A stretch of DNA of 64,000 bases from Geobacter sp. SVR (GCF_016865365.1 NZ_AP024469.1:1789001-1853000); one strand, 5' to 3'; counted from the first letter of the stretch, positions 43,120 to 52,136 are shown. Notes: generated from the sequence alone by a model not told the origin. Numbers and translations are program-made.

Positions 43120-44064
43120 ATGTCCCAGACTCCCACAATAGACCTGAAAAATCTCAAGGCCGGCGGCTTCATCAAGGAGCGCGGCAAGGACCTCTTTACC
43201 GTGCGCCTGCGTGTGCCGGGCGGCAGGATGTCGATCCCGCGTCTCAAGAAGATCGCCGAGGTGGCGGAGAAATACGGCGGCGAGTTCGTCCATTTTTCGG
43301 TGCGCCAGTCAATCGAACTGATCAACGTCAACTACAAGCATTTCGATGCCGTGGTGGAGGAATTGGGCGAATCCTCACAGAAGGTGGCCTCTTGCGGTGC
43401 GCGGGTGCGCGTGCCGGTGGCCTGCGGCGGCTGCGAGTACAATCCCAACGGTCTGGTCGATACGCAAAAGTCGGCCCTGGAGGTTGACCAAAAGCTGTTC
43501 GGTACCCCCACCGGCCATCATAAGTTCAAGGTCGCCTTTGCCGGGTGCCCCTTTGACTGCCCCAAGTCCGCCACCAACGATGTCGGCTTCCAGGGGGCCG
43601 TCTATCCCAAACTCGATGCAGATGCCTGCATCAGTTGCGGATTGTGCGCCAAAAACTGCGTGCCCAAGGCAATCGTGATGGGAGCAGACAACAAACCGGT
43701 CTTCAGCGACGATCCCTGCATCTGGTGCGGCGACTGCGTCAAGGTCTGCCCCACCGGAGCCTGGAGTGAGGCGCGCAAAGGCTACACCGTGCGCATCGGC
43801 GGCAAATGGGGGCGCAACCCCCTGGTCGGGACCCTGTTCGCCACCTTCCTGCCTGAGGACCAGGCGATCGATTTCATCGCCGCAGTGCTGGAATGGTACA
43901 AGGAAAAGGCGGAAGGGCTTGGCCGGATCAGGCTGGGGGATACGATCATCAAGGAAGGTCCCCAGGTACTGTTGGACTACCTGCGCGAGCGCTTCCCCGA
44001 GTATGTCGTCGAGGCCACCATCCCGCCACAGGTCATTGCGACCCAAGTGGGAAGTGCAGGTTAA
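43120..44064 (+). CDS. sir: Siroheme sulfite reductase (AsrC-like, ferredoxin-containing)
   Basis: A 314-residue sulfite reductase. Two siroheme/4Fe-4S Cys pairs are seen: CGGC near 102-105 and C143-x3-C147 (GCPFDC). Two inserted ferredoxin clusters follow: C170/C173/C176/C180 and C200/C203/C206/C210. This domain plan is like AsrC or small nitrite/sulfite reductases. It should reduce sulfite to sulfide for the HcyS pathway or CysK. The stop codon TAA lies in repeat C copy 3. Confidence 0.88.
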   Translation: MSQTPTIDLKNLKAGGFIKERGKDLFTVRLRVPGGRMSIPRLKKIAEVAEKYGGEFVHFSVRQSIELINVNYKHFDAVVEELGESSQKVASCGARVRVPVACGGCEYNPNGLVDTQKSALEVDQKLFGTPTGHHKFKVAFAGCPFDCPKSATNDVGFQGAVYPKLDADACISCGLCAKNCVPKAIVMGADNKPVFSDDPCIWCGDCVKVCPTGAWSEARKGYTVRIGGKWGRNPLVGTLFATFLPEDQAIDFIAAVLEWYKEKAEGLGRIRLGDTIIKEGPQVLLDYLRERFPEYVVEATIPPQVIATQVGSAG

Positions 44065-44144
44065 GGTCCAGGTTGAGGTTAAGGACGTCAAAAGCTTTTT
44101 CTCAACCTCAACTGCTGGGCGCAGCGAACGAAAACCTCAACCTG
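44057..44144. repeat. Repeat family C copy 3
   Basis: CAGGTTAAGGTCCAGGTTG at the left is inverted relative to AAAACCTCAACCTG at the right. It begins inside sir and supplies its stop codon. Confidence 0.8.
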
Positions 44145-44277
44145 CCGCGCATCAATCGCATGGCAGGTGAATGCTTTGAATCCGCGAGGCCTTCCAGTCT
44201 CCACTCGCTACCCATGCCTCTGCTCCTGCGTTTCAGGCGCACGAGGCTATCCAGGCGAAAGTAACGCGACATTGCCG

Positions 44278-44338
44278 GCATGGAGCGGAGCTGGCGACGA
44301 TCGAGCTCCGGCATGACGCTCGCTCCGGCTTCCATGCC
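44278..44338. repeat. Inverted repeat between sir and tusA-like gene
   Basis: GGCATGGAGCGGAGC pairs with GCTCCGGCTTCCATGCC, giving a long hairpin without a T-run. It lies about 50 bases before the tusA-like ATG and looks like another copy-type intergenic element. Confidence 0.5.
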
Positions 44339-44385
44339 TCACGGATTCAGGTAAATACGATAATGAACCGAAAAAGAGGTATGAA

Positions 44386-44616
44386 ATGAGCACAAACATA
44401 GACCTGCGCGGCGTAAGCTGCCCTACCAATTTCGTCAAGGCCAAGCTGGCCCTGGAAGACATCGAAACCGGGGAAATCGCCCGGATACTGCTGGATGACG
44501 GCGAGCCGGTCAAAAACGTCCCGCGCAGCCTCAAGGCGGAAGGGCACAAGCTGCTGGGGTTGAAGCAGGCCGAGGAAGGGCATTATGTCCTGGAGCTTGA
44601 AAAAGGGGCCGAATAG
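44386..44616 (+). CDS. TusA/SirA-like sulfur carrier
   Basis: A 76-residue TusA-family protein. The reactive cysteine is C12 in RGVSCPTNFVKAK, the CPxP-like motif. TusA proteins accept persulfide sulfur and hand it to enzymes. GAGG precedes the ATG by six bases. In this cluster it may deliver sulfur to HcyS. Confidence 0.88.
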   Translation: MSTNIDLRGVSCPTNFVKAKLALEDIETGEIARILLDDGEPVKNVPRSLKAEGHKLLGLKQAEEGHYVLELEKGAE

Positions 44617-44703
44617 CGCCGGCTCGGGACAATCCCGCCGACCCCCGCAGAGGAACATCGCGTAGTCAAATCCACCCTTCCGGGCAGCACCACTCGATCC
44701 GAC

Positions 44704-45507
44704 ATGTTCATCATCGATCATCATAAAATGCGCACCATGGCGGCCGTGCCACCCCGATCCATAACAGCGGCGGATCTGTGCCGGGAGGGGCGCGCATTTT
44801 TCGTGGGGGGCACACTGCCGGTGCGCGAGACGCTCGAAACTATGTTCGAGAGCGATTGCGCAGCCTCCACCGATATTTTCGTGGTGACCATGGGGGGGCA
44901 CGAAAGCTTCCGGCATGGGCTGGAAATGGTGAAACTGATCAAGAAAAACTTCAGCACCAGGCTGATGGTGCGTCTCGATTATCCTGTACAGGAGCAGCTC
45001 TGCGGCCAGATCTACGCTGCCGGCGCAGACATGGCCGACATCGCCGGCGCCGTGCCGGAAGGGAAACGTCCCGGCCATGCGGATGACGACAGCCAATGGG
45101 CTTTCTGCCGCGCGGCCCGGTCCGCCTTTCCCCGCTGGTCGGTTGCCTCGACCCTGACGATCGATGGCCATTCCTCGAAGCAGCAGATGCGCCTGGCCGA
45201 CGATCTGCTGCAAATGGGCATTGTCCCGCTCCCCCGGCTGAGGTGGGACGGAACTGCCGAGACCGAAAAGGAAGGTTGCGCCGTCCTGAATTATCTTGTC
45301 AAGGCGTGGCGGCAGCATAAGGTGCCGATCAAGCCCTTCACCCCCCTGATCGGCATTGCCAGCCCCCTGGTACAGGCTGAAAAGCCGGGCGCGCTGCGCA
45401 CCCTGTTCGACCGGCTCCACGACCGCCGGCAACTGGCCGCCTCCGACCTGCTCAGGCATCTCCGGGTCAGTCCGCCTACCGATTCACTGGATTCAGCAGA
45501 ACTATGA
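44704..45507 (+). CDS. Unrecognised protein, TIM-barrel-like, in sulfur cluster
   Basis: A 267-residue protein without signal peptide or membrane segment. Alternating strands and helices (RAFFVGG, STDIFVVTMGG, TRLMVRLDYP, ADMADIAG, WSVASTLTIDG, GIVPLPRLRW) resemble a radical-SAM or related TIM barrel, but no CxxxCxxC motif exists. Cys residues are at scattered positions. Its stop overlaps the SLC13 gene start by four bases (ATGA), so the two are translationally coupled. Function unknown. Confidence 0.65.
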   Translation: MFIIDHHKMRTMAAVPPRSITAADLCREGRAFFVGGTLPVRETLETMFESDCAASTDIFVVTMGGHESFRHGLEMVKLIKKNFSTRLMVRLDYPVQEQLCGQIYAAGADMADIAGAVPEGKRPGHADDDSQWAFCRAARSAFPRWSVASTLTIDGHSSKQQMRLADDLLQMGIVPLPRLRWDGTAETEKEGCAVLNYLVKAWRQHKVPIKPFTPLIGIASPLVQAEKPGALRTLFDRLHDRRQLAASDLLRHLRVSPPTDSLDSAEL

Positions 45508-46955
45508 CACACAGCGATCCCTTCGACAAACCGCTCAAGATCGACAATCGGCCTCTCTGGCTGGTGGTGCTGGATCGAACGGCGCGGTATCAGGTCATTG
45601 CGGCGCTGGTGCTGACGCTGGCGGTCCTGTTTCGTCTGACGCCGCCACAGGGGCTCTCGGTGGCCGGTTACCAGTCGCTGGTCCTGTTCGGTGCGGCAAT
45701 ATTCCTGTGGGTCTCGGGGCTGCTGCCCATCGCGGTGACAGCCCTGCTCTCCATGGTGAGCCTGCCCCTGCTGGGCATCATGGACAAGAAGAGCACCTAT
45801 GCGCTGTTCGGCAACGAAGCGGTGTTCTTCATTCTGGGGGCCTTCATCCTGGCGGCCGCCCTGACCGGCACCGGCATCTCGGCCCGGCTGGCGCGGGCCA
45901 TGCTGGTCCGTTTCGGCAAGACCCCCACGCGCCTGGCCTTTACGGTATTTTTCCTGTCGGCGCTGCTCTCCTTCGTTATGAGCGAGCATGCGGTGGCAGC
46001 CATGATGTTTCCGGTGATCGCGGAAATAGCGACCGCGCTGAAGCTCGAAAAAGGCTCCAGCAGCTATGGCAGGCTGCTCTTCATGAGCATCGCCTGGGGC
46101 TGCATCATCGGCGGCATCGCCACCTTTCTGGGAGGCGCCAGGGCGCCCCTGGCGGTCGGCATGCTGCGCGAGAACACGGGGCTTTCCTTCAGTTTTCTGG
46201 AGTGGAGTTCTGCCGCCTGCATGATCGTTTTTCCTCTGCTGGCGATCGGTTTCCTGCTCCTGCTCAAGTTCTTTCCGGTCGATCTGGCCAGCGTCGACGA
46301 GGGAATCAGGTTTCTGAACCGCAAACGTCTGGATGCGGGCAGAATCGGCTACAATGAAATGATCACCGGGGTGGTCATGGTCGTTACCGTGGCCTGCTGG
46401 CTGATTCTGGGCGAACGGGTGGGGCTGGCCTCCATAGCCATCCTCGGCACCGCCGCACTCTTCACCTTTCGAGTCGTCACCTGGCAGATGGTCGAGGAAT
46501 ACGTGAACTGGGGCATTATCCTGATGTACGGCGGCTCCATTGCCCTTGCCTCGGCCCTGGAAAAAACCGGCGCCGCCATCTGGCTCGTCAAAAAGGGCAT
46601 GGGAGCCTTCAGTGCATCGCCATTGGCGGTGATCATGGTGATCTCCCTGGTGTCCATAGTACTGACGGAGTGCATCAGCCACGCCGCGGTCGTTGCCATC
46701 CTGATGCCGATCGGCATGGGGCTCTGCAAAACGATCGGCATGGACCCCAAGATCATGACGCTTTCGATAGCGCTGCCCGCGGGGCTCGCCTACTGTCTCC
46801 CCATGGGAACCCCGGCCACCGCTATCGCCTATTCCTCCGGTTTTCTCAAAAGCCGGGACATCATCGTTTCAGGCAGCATCATCATGGCCATCTCCTGGGT
46901 GTTGTTCCTGATTTCGGTGGTGTTCGTGTGGCCGCTTTTGGGATTCAGAGTGTAA
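45504..46955 (+). CDS. SLC13/DASS-family sodium:anion symporter
   Basis: A 483-residue membrane protein with about 12 hydrophobic segments. The DASS signature is seen in SALLSFVMSEHAVAAMMFPVI and the second repeat VSIVLTECISHAAVVAILMPI, and PAGLAYCLPMGTPATAIAYSSG. It takes up sulfate, thiosulfate or dicarboxylates with Na+. Its place in the sulfur region favours sulfate or a sulfonate. It begins within the stop of the preceding gene. Confidence 0.88.
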   Translation: MTHSDPFDKPLKIDNRPLWLVVLDRTARYQVIAALVLTLAVLFRLTPPQGLSVAGYQSLVLFGAAIFLWVSGLLPIAVTALLSMVSLPLLGIMDKKSTYALFGNEAVFFILGAFILAAALTGTGISARLARAMLVRFGKTPTRLAFTVFFLSALLSFVMSEHAVAAMMFPVIAEIATALKLEKGSSSYGRLLFMSIAWGCIIGGIATFLGGARAPLAVGMLRENTGLSFSFLEWSSAACMIVFPLLAIGFLLLLKFFPVDLASVDEGIRFLNRKRLDAGRIGYNEMITGVVMVVTVACWLILGERVGLASIAILGTAALFTFRVVTWQMVEEYVNWGIILMYGGSIALASALEKTGAAIWLVKKGMGAFSASPLAVIMVISLVSIVLTECISHAAVVAILMPIGMGLCKTIGMDPKIMTLSIALPAGLAYCLPMGTPATAIAYSSGFLKSRDIIVSGSIIMAISWVLFLISVVFVWPLLGFRV

Positions 46956-47021
46956 GTTACCGTCGCATCCGTTCCCTGACTGCCACCGTCATGGGCTCCG
47001 AACCAGATTACAGGTGAAATC

Positions 47022-47714
47022 ATGTCTACTCTTCCTACGATTCAATCGGGCGCCACGCCGCTGGAGATCCTGCGCATCGGCATCGATGCGGCTCAGGGCC
47101 CGGTTTCGCTGGCCTGTTCATTCTCTCCCGAAGATGTGGTACTTATCGATTTGGCTCATGAAGCCGGACTGCCCATGGGGGTTTTCGCCATCGATACCGG
47201 TCGGCTCAACGAGGAGACCTACGAGGTGTCCGAGGCGCTGGCCGAGCGTTACCGACTGAAGATCGACTGGTATTTTCCGCGCCACGAGGCAGTGGAGCGG
47301 CTGGAGCGCGAAAAGGGGCTGTTCTCCTTCCGCGAGTCATTGGAAAACCGTCACGAATGCTGCCGGGTCCGCAAGGTGGAGCCGCTCTCGCGGGCGCTCA
47401 AGGGGCTGGCGGGCTGGGTGACCGGCATGCGCCGGGACCAGGGCGTGACTCGCGGCGAACTGGCCTTTGTCGAGCGGGACGAGACGAACGGCGGCATCCT
47501 CAAGATCAATCCGCTGCTGGAGTGGACGGAGGAGCAGGTTCTGGCTTATACTAAGGAGCGCGGCCTGCCGGTCAATCGCCTGCTTTCCCAGGGCTACCGC
47601 TCCATTGGCTGCGCCCCCTGTACCCGCGCCGTCAAGCCGGGAGAGGATGCCCGGGCAGGCCGGTGGTGGTGGGAAAACCCGGAAAACAAGGAGTGCGGGT
47701 TGCACAGAAGGTAA
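47022..47714 (+). CDS. cysH: Adenylyl-sulfate (APS) reductase
   Basis: A 230-residue CysH-family enzyme. C113-C114 (HECCRVRK) and C197-x2-C200 (GCAPC) are the ligands of the 4Fe-4S cluster found in APS-specific reductases; E/K-E-C-G-L-H at the C-terminus holds the catalytic cysteine. It turns APS to sulfite. This matches the absence of an APS kinase in the region. It follows the SLC13 gene by 66 bases. Confidence 0.94.
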   Translation: MSTLPTIQSGATPLEILRIGIDAAQGPVSLACSFSPEDVVLIDLAHEAGLPMGVFAIDTGRLNEETYEVSEALAERYRLKIDWYFPRHEAVERLEREKGLFSFRESLENRHECCRVRKVEPLSRALKGLAGWVTGMRRDQGVTRGELAFVERDETNGGILKINPLLEWTEEQVLAYTKERGLPVNRLLSQGYRSIGCAPCTRAVKPGEDARAGRWWWENPENKECGLHRR

Positions 47715-47729
47715 TCAAATTCAGTAAAC

Positions 47730-47835
47730 ATGGAACGCGGAACCGGCGGAAGAATCTGGATAAAGGCGGATTAATCCGGGTTCATTCTTAAAAATCTGCT
47801 TTGATCCAGCCTGTTCCGCTTTTTCCGCGTTCTAT
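47730..47835. repeat. Repeat family D copy 3 (GGAACGCGG...CCGCGTTCTAT type)
   Basis: The outer arms TGGAACGCGGAACCGGCGGA and TCCGCTTTTTCCGCGTTCTA are inverted; the middle is AT-rich. It lies between cysH and mnmA. Confidence 0.7.
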
Positions 47836-47890
47836 TGCCGTTGTCTTTTTTGTTTGACCGACTTGACCGATTTTAGGTGGATCATTTTTT

Positions 47891-48976
47891 ATGACAGAAG
47901 CTCGACTTCAAAATAACAGACGTGTCGTAGTCGCCATGAGCGGCGGGGTGGATTCCTCGGTCAGTGCGGCTCTGTTGAAGGAGCAGGGCTACGACGTCAT
48001 CGGTGTGTCGATGCAGCTGTACGACCCGATTCCGCGCGAGGCGGGTTGCAAGGTCAAAACCTGCTGCTCCCTGGATGATGTCATGGACGCGGGCAGGGTG
48101 GCCAAGAAGCTGGGCATACCCTTCGAGGTGCTCGACATGCGGGCCGAGTTCAAAGAAGTGGTCATTGACTACTTCATTGCCGAATACGCCGCCGGCCGGA
48201 CACCCAACCCCTGTATCCGCTGCAACGAGCTGATCAAGTTCGACCTGCTGCTGCAGAAGGCCCGCGAGTTGGGGGCTGATCTGCTGGCAACCGGGCATTA
48301 CGCGCGCATATCCGAAGAACCGGGGGACAGACGGCTGATGATCGGCCTCGATCCCGGCAAGGATCAGTCCTATTTTCTGTTCACCCTGAGCCAGGAACAG
48401 CTGCAGCACCTGATTTTTCCAGTGGGCAGGCTGGAAAAGCCCCAGGTCAGGACGCTGGCAGCCGAATACCAGCTCCCGGTGGCGCAGAAACACGAGAGCC
48501 AGGAAATCTGCTTCATCCCCGACAACGACTACGTCCGGTTCTTGGAGTCCAACAGCATCAGCCAGGCCACCGGAGACATCGTCACCAGCGACGGCCGTTT
48601 AGTGGGGCGCCATTCGGGGCTGCACCGCTACACTGTCGGCCAGCGCAAGGGCATGGGCATCGCCTGGGAGCACCCGCTGCACGTGCTGGCCCTGGATACG
48701 GAAAACAACCGGGTCGTGGTGGGAGGGCGCACGGAGCTGGAAACAGCATCGCTGACCGCCGGGAGGGCAACCTGGAGCAGTGTTCCTGCGGAAAAGGAAT
48801 TCCGCGCCACCTGCCGCATCCGCTACCGCCACAAACCGGCGCCCTGCACGGTGACGATGCTCGGTACAGAGAGGTTCGAAGTCCGCTTCGATCTGCCCCA
48901 GAGTGCCGTCACCCCCGGCCAGGCAGCCGTGCTCTACGACGGGGAATACGTACTCGGCGGCGGCTGGATAGAGTAA
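47891..48976 (+). CDS. mnmA: tRNA-specific 2-thiouridylase
   Basis: A 361-residue enzyme with ATP loop SGGVDS (17-22), TPNPCIRCN, TGHYARI, KDQSYFLF and ESQEICFIPD motifs. It inserts sulfur at U34 of tRNA-Lys/Glu/Gln. The two catalytic cysteines lie in NPC and QEIC. It fits the sulfur-delivery theme. A 176-base gap before it holds repeat D copy 3. Confidence 0.97.
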   Translation: MTEARLQNNRRVVVAMSGGVDSSVSAALLKEQGYDVIGVSMQLYDPIPREAGCKVKTCCSLDDVMDAGRVAKKLGIPFEVLDMRAEFKEVVIDYFIAEYAAGRTPNPCIRCNELIKFDLLLQKARELGADLLATGHYARISEEPGDRRLMIGLDPGKDQSYFLFTLSQEQLQHLIFPVGRLEKPQVRTLAAEYQLPVAQKHESQEICFIPDNDYVRFLESNSISQATGDIVTSDGRLVGRHSGLHRYTVGQRKGMGIAWEHPLHVLALDTENNRVVVGGRTELETASLTAGRATWSSVPAEKEFRATCRIRYRHKPAPCTVTMLGTERFEVRFDLPQSAVTPGQAAVLYDGEYVLGGGWIE

Positions 48977-49050
48977 AAGGCACATTCTTCTGCCACAGGG
49001 CCCACAGAGTTCACAGAGGAATACAAACAGGTTTAAACCTGACGGATGCG

Positions 49051-49170
49051 GATTTTTCGTCAGAGCAAGGCTGTCGAGGAACCCCGCGGAGGCGTAGCAC
49101 CCAAAGGTGTAAACAGCGCTACGCCGCACAAGAGGGTTCCGAAGACTTACGCAGCTCTGGCGAAAAGGCC
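49051..49170. repeat. Repeat family B copy 1 (left of cysD)
   Basis: A 120-base element with core GGCGTAGCACCCAAAGGTGT and AACAGCGCTACGCCGC. In inverted orientation it matches copy 2 at 50111-50228 over most of its length (AAGTCTTCG, GCTACGCC, CCTCGACAGCC). Confidence 0.85.
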
Positions 49171-49196
49171 ACATCCGCAACCCAGGAGCCATATAG

Positions 49197-50102
49197 ATGA
49201 CAGAAAACCTGACGCACCTGCAGCAACTCGAAGCCGAGAGCATCCACATCATTCGCGAAGTCGTGGCCGAATTCTCGAACCCGGTGATGCTCTACTCCAT
49301 CGGCAAGGATTCCGCGGTCATGCTGCATCTGGCCCGCAAGGCCTTTTACCCGGCACCGCCGCCGTTTCCGCTGCTGCACGTGGACACCACCTGGAAGTTC
49401 CGCGACATGATCCAGTTCCGGGACCGCATGGCAGCCGAATGCGGGTTGGACCTGATCGTGCACGTCAATGAGGATGGGGTCGAGCGCGGCGTCTCCCCCT
49501 TCACCCACGGTTCGGCGCTCTACACCGACGTGATGAAGACCGAAGGGCTTAAGCAGGCGCTGGATCGCTACAAGTTCGACGCCGCCTTTGGCGGTGCCCG
49601 TAGGGACGAGGAAAAATCCCGGGCCAAGGAACGCATCTTCTCCTTCCGCAGCGCCAACCACCGCTGGGACCCCAAGAACCAGCGTCCGGAGCTGTGGAGC
49701 CTGTACAACACCCGCGTCAAGCCGGGGGAAAGCATCCGCGTGTTCCCGCTCTCCAACTGGACCGAGCTGGATGTCTGGCAGTACATCCACCTGGAAAACA
49801 TCCCCATCGTGCCGCTGTATTACGCGGCAGTACGGCCGGTAGTGGAGCGGGACGGCATGCTGATCATGGTGGACGACGACCGGCTGGAACTGAAGCCGGG
49901 CGAAGAGGTGCAGCACAAATCGGTGCGCTTCCGCACCCTGGGGTGCTACCCCCTGACCGGTGCGGTGGAGTCCGAGGCAGACACCCTGCCGCAGATCATC
50001 CAGGAAATGCTGCTGACCCGCACCTCCGAGCGCCAGGGCAGGCTGATCGACCATGATCAGGCAGGGAGCATGGAAAAAAAGAAACAAGAGGGATACTTCT
50101 GA
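49197..50102 (+). CDS. cysD: Sulfate adenylyltransferase subunit 2
   Basis: A 301-residue PAPS-reductase-fold enzyme. [16 protein letters not shown] (ATP loop), TGRLxD-like [16 protein letters not shown] and WxxxLDV-type TELDVWQYI motifs match CysD. With CysN it makes APS. AGGAG precedes ATG by eight bases. It is bounded by an inverted pair of repeat B copies. Confidence 0.96.
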   Translation: MTENLTHLQQLEAESIHIIREVVAEFSNPVMLYSIGKDSAVMLHLARKAFYPAPPPFPLLHVDTTWKFRDMIQFRDRMAAECGLDLIVHVNEDGVERGVSPFTHGSALYTDVMKTEGLKQALDRYKFDAAFGGARRDEEKSRAKERIFSFRSANHRWDPKNQRPELWSLYNTRVKPGESIRVFPLSNWTELDVWQYIHLENIPIVPLYYAAVRPVVERDGMLIMVDDDRLELKPGEEVQHKSVRFRTLGCYPLTGAVESEADTLPQIIQEMLLTRTSERQGRLIDHDQAGSMEKKKQEGYF

Positions 50103-50110
50103 CGGACGAT

Positions 50111-50228
50111 GCTTTTTCGCCCTGGCTGCGTAAGTCTTCGTCGGCAGTTGTGCGGCGTAGCGCTGTTTACACCCTTGGGTGCTACGCCTCCGCCTGCCGC
50201 CTCGACAGCCTTGCCAGGACAAAAAATC
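50111..50228. repeat. Repeat family B copy 2 (inverted, right of cysD)
   Basis: An inverted counterpart of copy 1 starting GCTTTTTCGCC and ending CTCGACAGCCTTGCC with AAAAAATC. Between cysD and cysN. Confidence 0.85.
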
Positions 50229-50252
50229 CTCGCCCGATAAAGGCGAACATTC

Positions 50253-51926
50253 ATGGCACATCAATCCGAACTGATCGAAAAAGATATCCTTGCCTACCTG
50301 AAGAGTCAGGAGGAGAAGTCGCTGTTGCGCTTCATCACCTGTGGCAGCGTGGATGACGGCAAAAGTACCCTGATCGGGCGTCTTCTGTGGGATTCCAAGA
50401 TGGTGTTCGAGGACCAGTTGGCGGCCCTGGAGGCTGACAGCAAAAAGGTCGGCACCCAGGGGGGCGCCATCGACTACGCCCTGCTGCTGGACGGCCTGCA
50501 GGCGGAGCGCGAGCAGGGCATCACCATCGATGTGGCCTACCGCTTCTTTTCCACCGACCGGCGCAAGTTCATCGTGGCGGACACCCCGGGTCACGAGCAG
50601 TACACCCGCAACATGGTCACTGGTGCCTCTACCGCCAAGGTGGCGGTGATCCTGGTGGATGCCCGCAAGGGGCTGTTGACCCAGACCCGGCGCCACAGTT
50701 ACCTGGTCTCCCTGGTGGGCATCCGGCATGTGGTGCTGGCGGTCAACAAGATGGACCTGATCGATTTCGACCAGCAGCGTTTTGACGCCATCCTGGCCGA
50801 TTACGCGCAGTTTGCCGCACCGCTGGGATTCGCCTCCATCACGGCCATCCCGATCTCGGCCCTGAACGGTGACAACATCATCGAAGCCAGCAGCAATACC
50901 CCCTGGTATCAGGGATCGACTCTGATGAACTACCTGGAAACGGTCCAGGTGGAGGGGGATAACCGGCACCAGCCCTTCCGCATGCCGGTGCAGTGGGTCA
51001 ACCGTCCCCATCTCGATTTCCGCGGTTTCTGCGGCACCATTGCCGCCGGCAGCGTGCGTCCCGGCGACGAACTTCGGGTGGCCGCGTCCGGACGCACCAG
51101 CCGCGTGGCACGCATCGTCACCATGAACGGCGATTTGCAGGAGGCGGTGGCAGGCCAGGCCGTGACCCTGACCCTGGCGGACGAGATCGATATCAGCCGG
51201 GGGGACATGCTGACCGCCGTGGATGCCGCGCCGCTCCATACCCGCCATCCCGAGACACATCTGGTCTGGCTGCACGACGACGCCCTGCAACCGGGACAGC
51301 TCTATCTGGTCAAGACCGCCTCGGCGGTTACGCCGGGCCGGGTTACGGCAGTGCAGTACGGTGTGGATGTCAACACCTTGGAACAGATGCAGGTGGCCAC
51401 GCTGGGGCTGAACGGCATCGGCGTCGTCCGGCTTGAGCTGGACCGGCCGGTCTCCTTCGATCCCTACCGCCAGAACCGCGATACCGGCAGTTTCATCCTG
51501 ATCGACCGCTACACCAATGCCACCGTGGCCGCCGGCATGGTGATCTCGGCACCGTCCGACTCCGACGCTGTGCAGGTGACGGAGTTCGTGCCGGAAACCG
51601 CTCTTTCGGGCGCTGCACCGGTGCGTGTCCGCTTGAACGAGGCCTCCATCAGCACCACCGGGACGAGTGTCGTTGATCTGACTCCGGAAGGGCAGGCCAT
51701 CGAGTTCGAGGTTTCTCCCCGTTTCATCGACCACCTCGGCAAAGGCAACCGGGTGCTCTTTCGCCTGAGTGACCTGGGACAGCTGCATGCCGTAGCGCTG
51801 CTGGCATACGAGCACCGGCTGTCGTTCGAGTTCGACCGTACCCCGGAGGGTATCGGTATCCTGCTCTTCAGGCGGAGTATTGCCCCCGCGGGCAGGTCCT
51901 ATGCCGACGACGGTACGGGAATTTGA
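50253..51926 (+). CDS. cysN: Sulfate adenylyltransferase subunit 1 with C-terminal extension
   Basis: A 557-residue GTPase. G1 is GSVDDGKST (31-39), G3 DTPGHEQY and G4 NKMD. GTP hydrolysis drives APS formation by CysD. E. coli CysN has 475 residues; here about 85-100 extra residues follow a normal end near residue 435-445 (RFIDHLGKGNRVLFRL, YEHRLSFEFDRTPEGIG). They are not the CysC kinase, since no GxxGxGKS is seen. A terminator follows. Confidence 0.95.
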   Translation: MAHQSELIEKDILAYLKSQEEKSLLRFITCGSVDDGKSTLIGRLLWDSKMVFEDQLAALEADSKKVGTQGGAIDYALLLDGLQAEREQGITIDVAYRFFSTDRRKFIVADTPGHEQYTRNMVTGASTAKVAVILVDARKGLLTQTRRHSYLVSLVGIRHVVLAVNKMDLIDFDQQRFDAILADYAQFAAPLGFASITAIPISALNGDNIIEASSNTPWYQGSTLMNYLETVQVEGDNRHQPFRMPVQWVNRPHLDFRGFCGTIAAGSVRPGDELRVAASGRTSRVARIVTMNGDLQEAVAGQAVTLTLADEIDISRGDMLTAVDAAPLHTRHPETHLVWLHDDALQPGQLYLVKTASAVTPGRVTAVQYGVDVNTLEQMQVATLGLNGIGVVRLELDRPVSFDPYRQNRDTGSFILIDRYTNATVAAGMVISAPSDSDAVQVTEFVPETALSGAAPVRVRLNEASISTTGTSVVDLTPEGQAIEFEVSPRFIDHLGKGNRVLFRLSDLGQLHAVALLAYEHRLSFEFDRTPEGIGILLFRRSIAPAGRSYADDGTGI

Positions 51927-51965
51927 CTGCTGTGTCTTACAGGTGCCGATGATATTTATGTCACC

Positions 51966-52005
51966 AAAAAGCTTCCCCGCGATGCATCGCCGGGAAGCTT
52001 TTTTT
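51966..52005 (+). terminator. Terminator after cysN
   Basis: AAAAAGCTTCCCC pairs with CGGGAAGCTTTTTTT around GCGATGCATCGC. T-run of seven. Confidence 0.9.
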
Positions 52006-52075
52006 ATCTGTCAAATTTGGTTGTTCCGATGGATAAAATTATAATTCGGTCAATTTGATGATGGAGCTGTCTTAT

Positions 52076-52136
52076 GAGCGGGTCACCGCTCCACGGCCTG
52101 ATTAGCCTTATGCCATGCCCCCTGGGGGGCGTTTTT
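52076..52136 (+). promoter_or_regulatory. Structured leader with terminator-like hairpin
   Basis: The GAGCGG/CCGCTC hairpin (52076-52091) and a second stem GCCCCC/GGGGGC followed by five T (52117-52136) lie upstream of the FGE-domain gene. No known riboswitch class matches. Confidence 0.4.
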
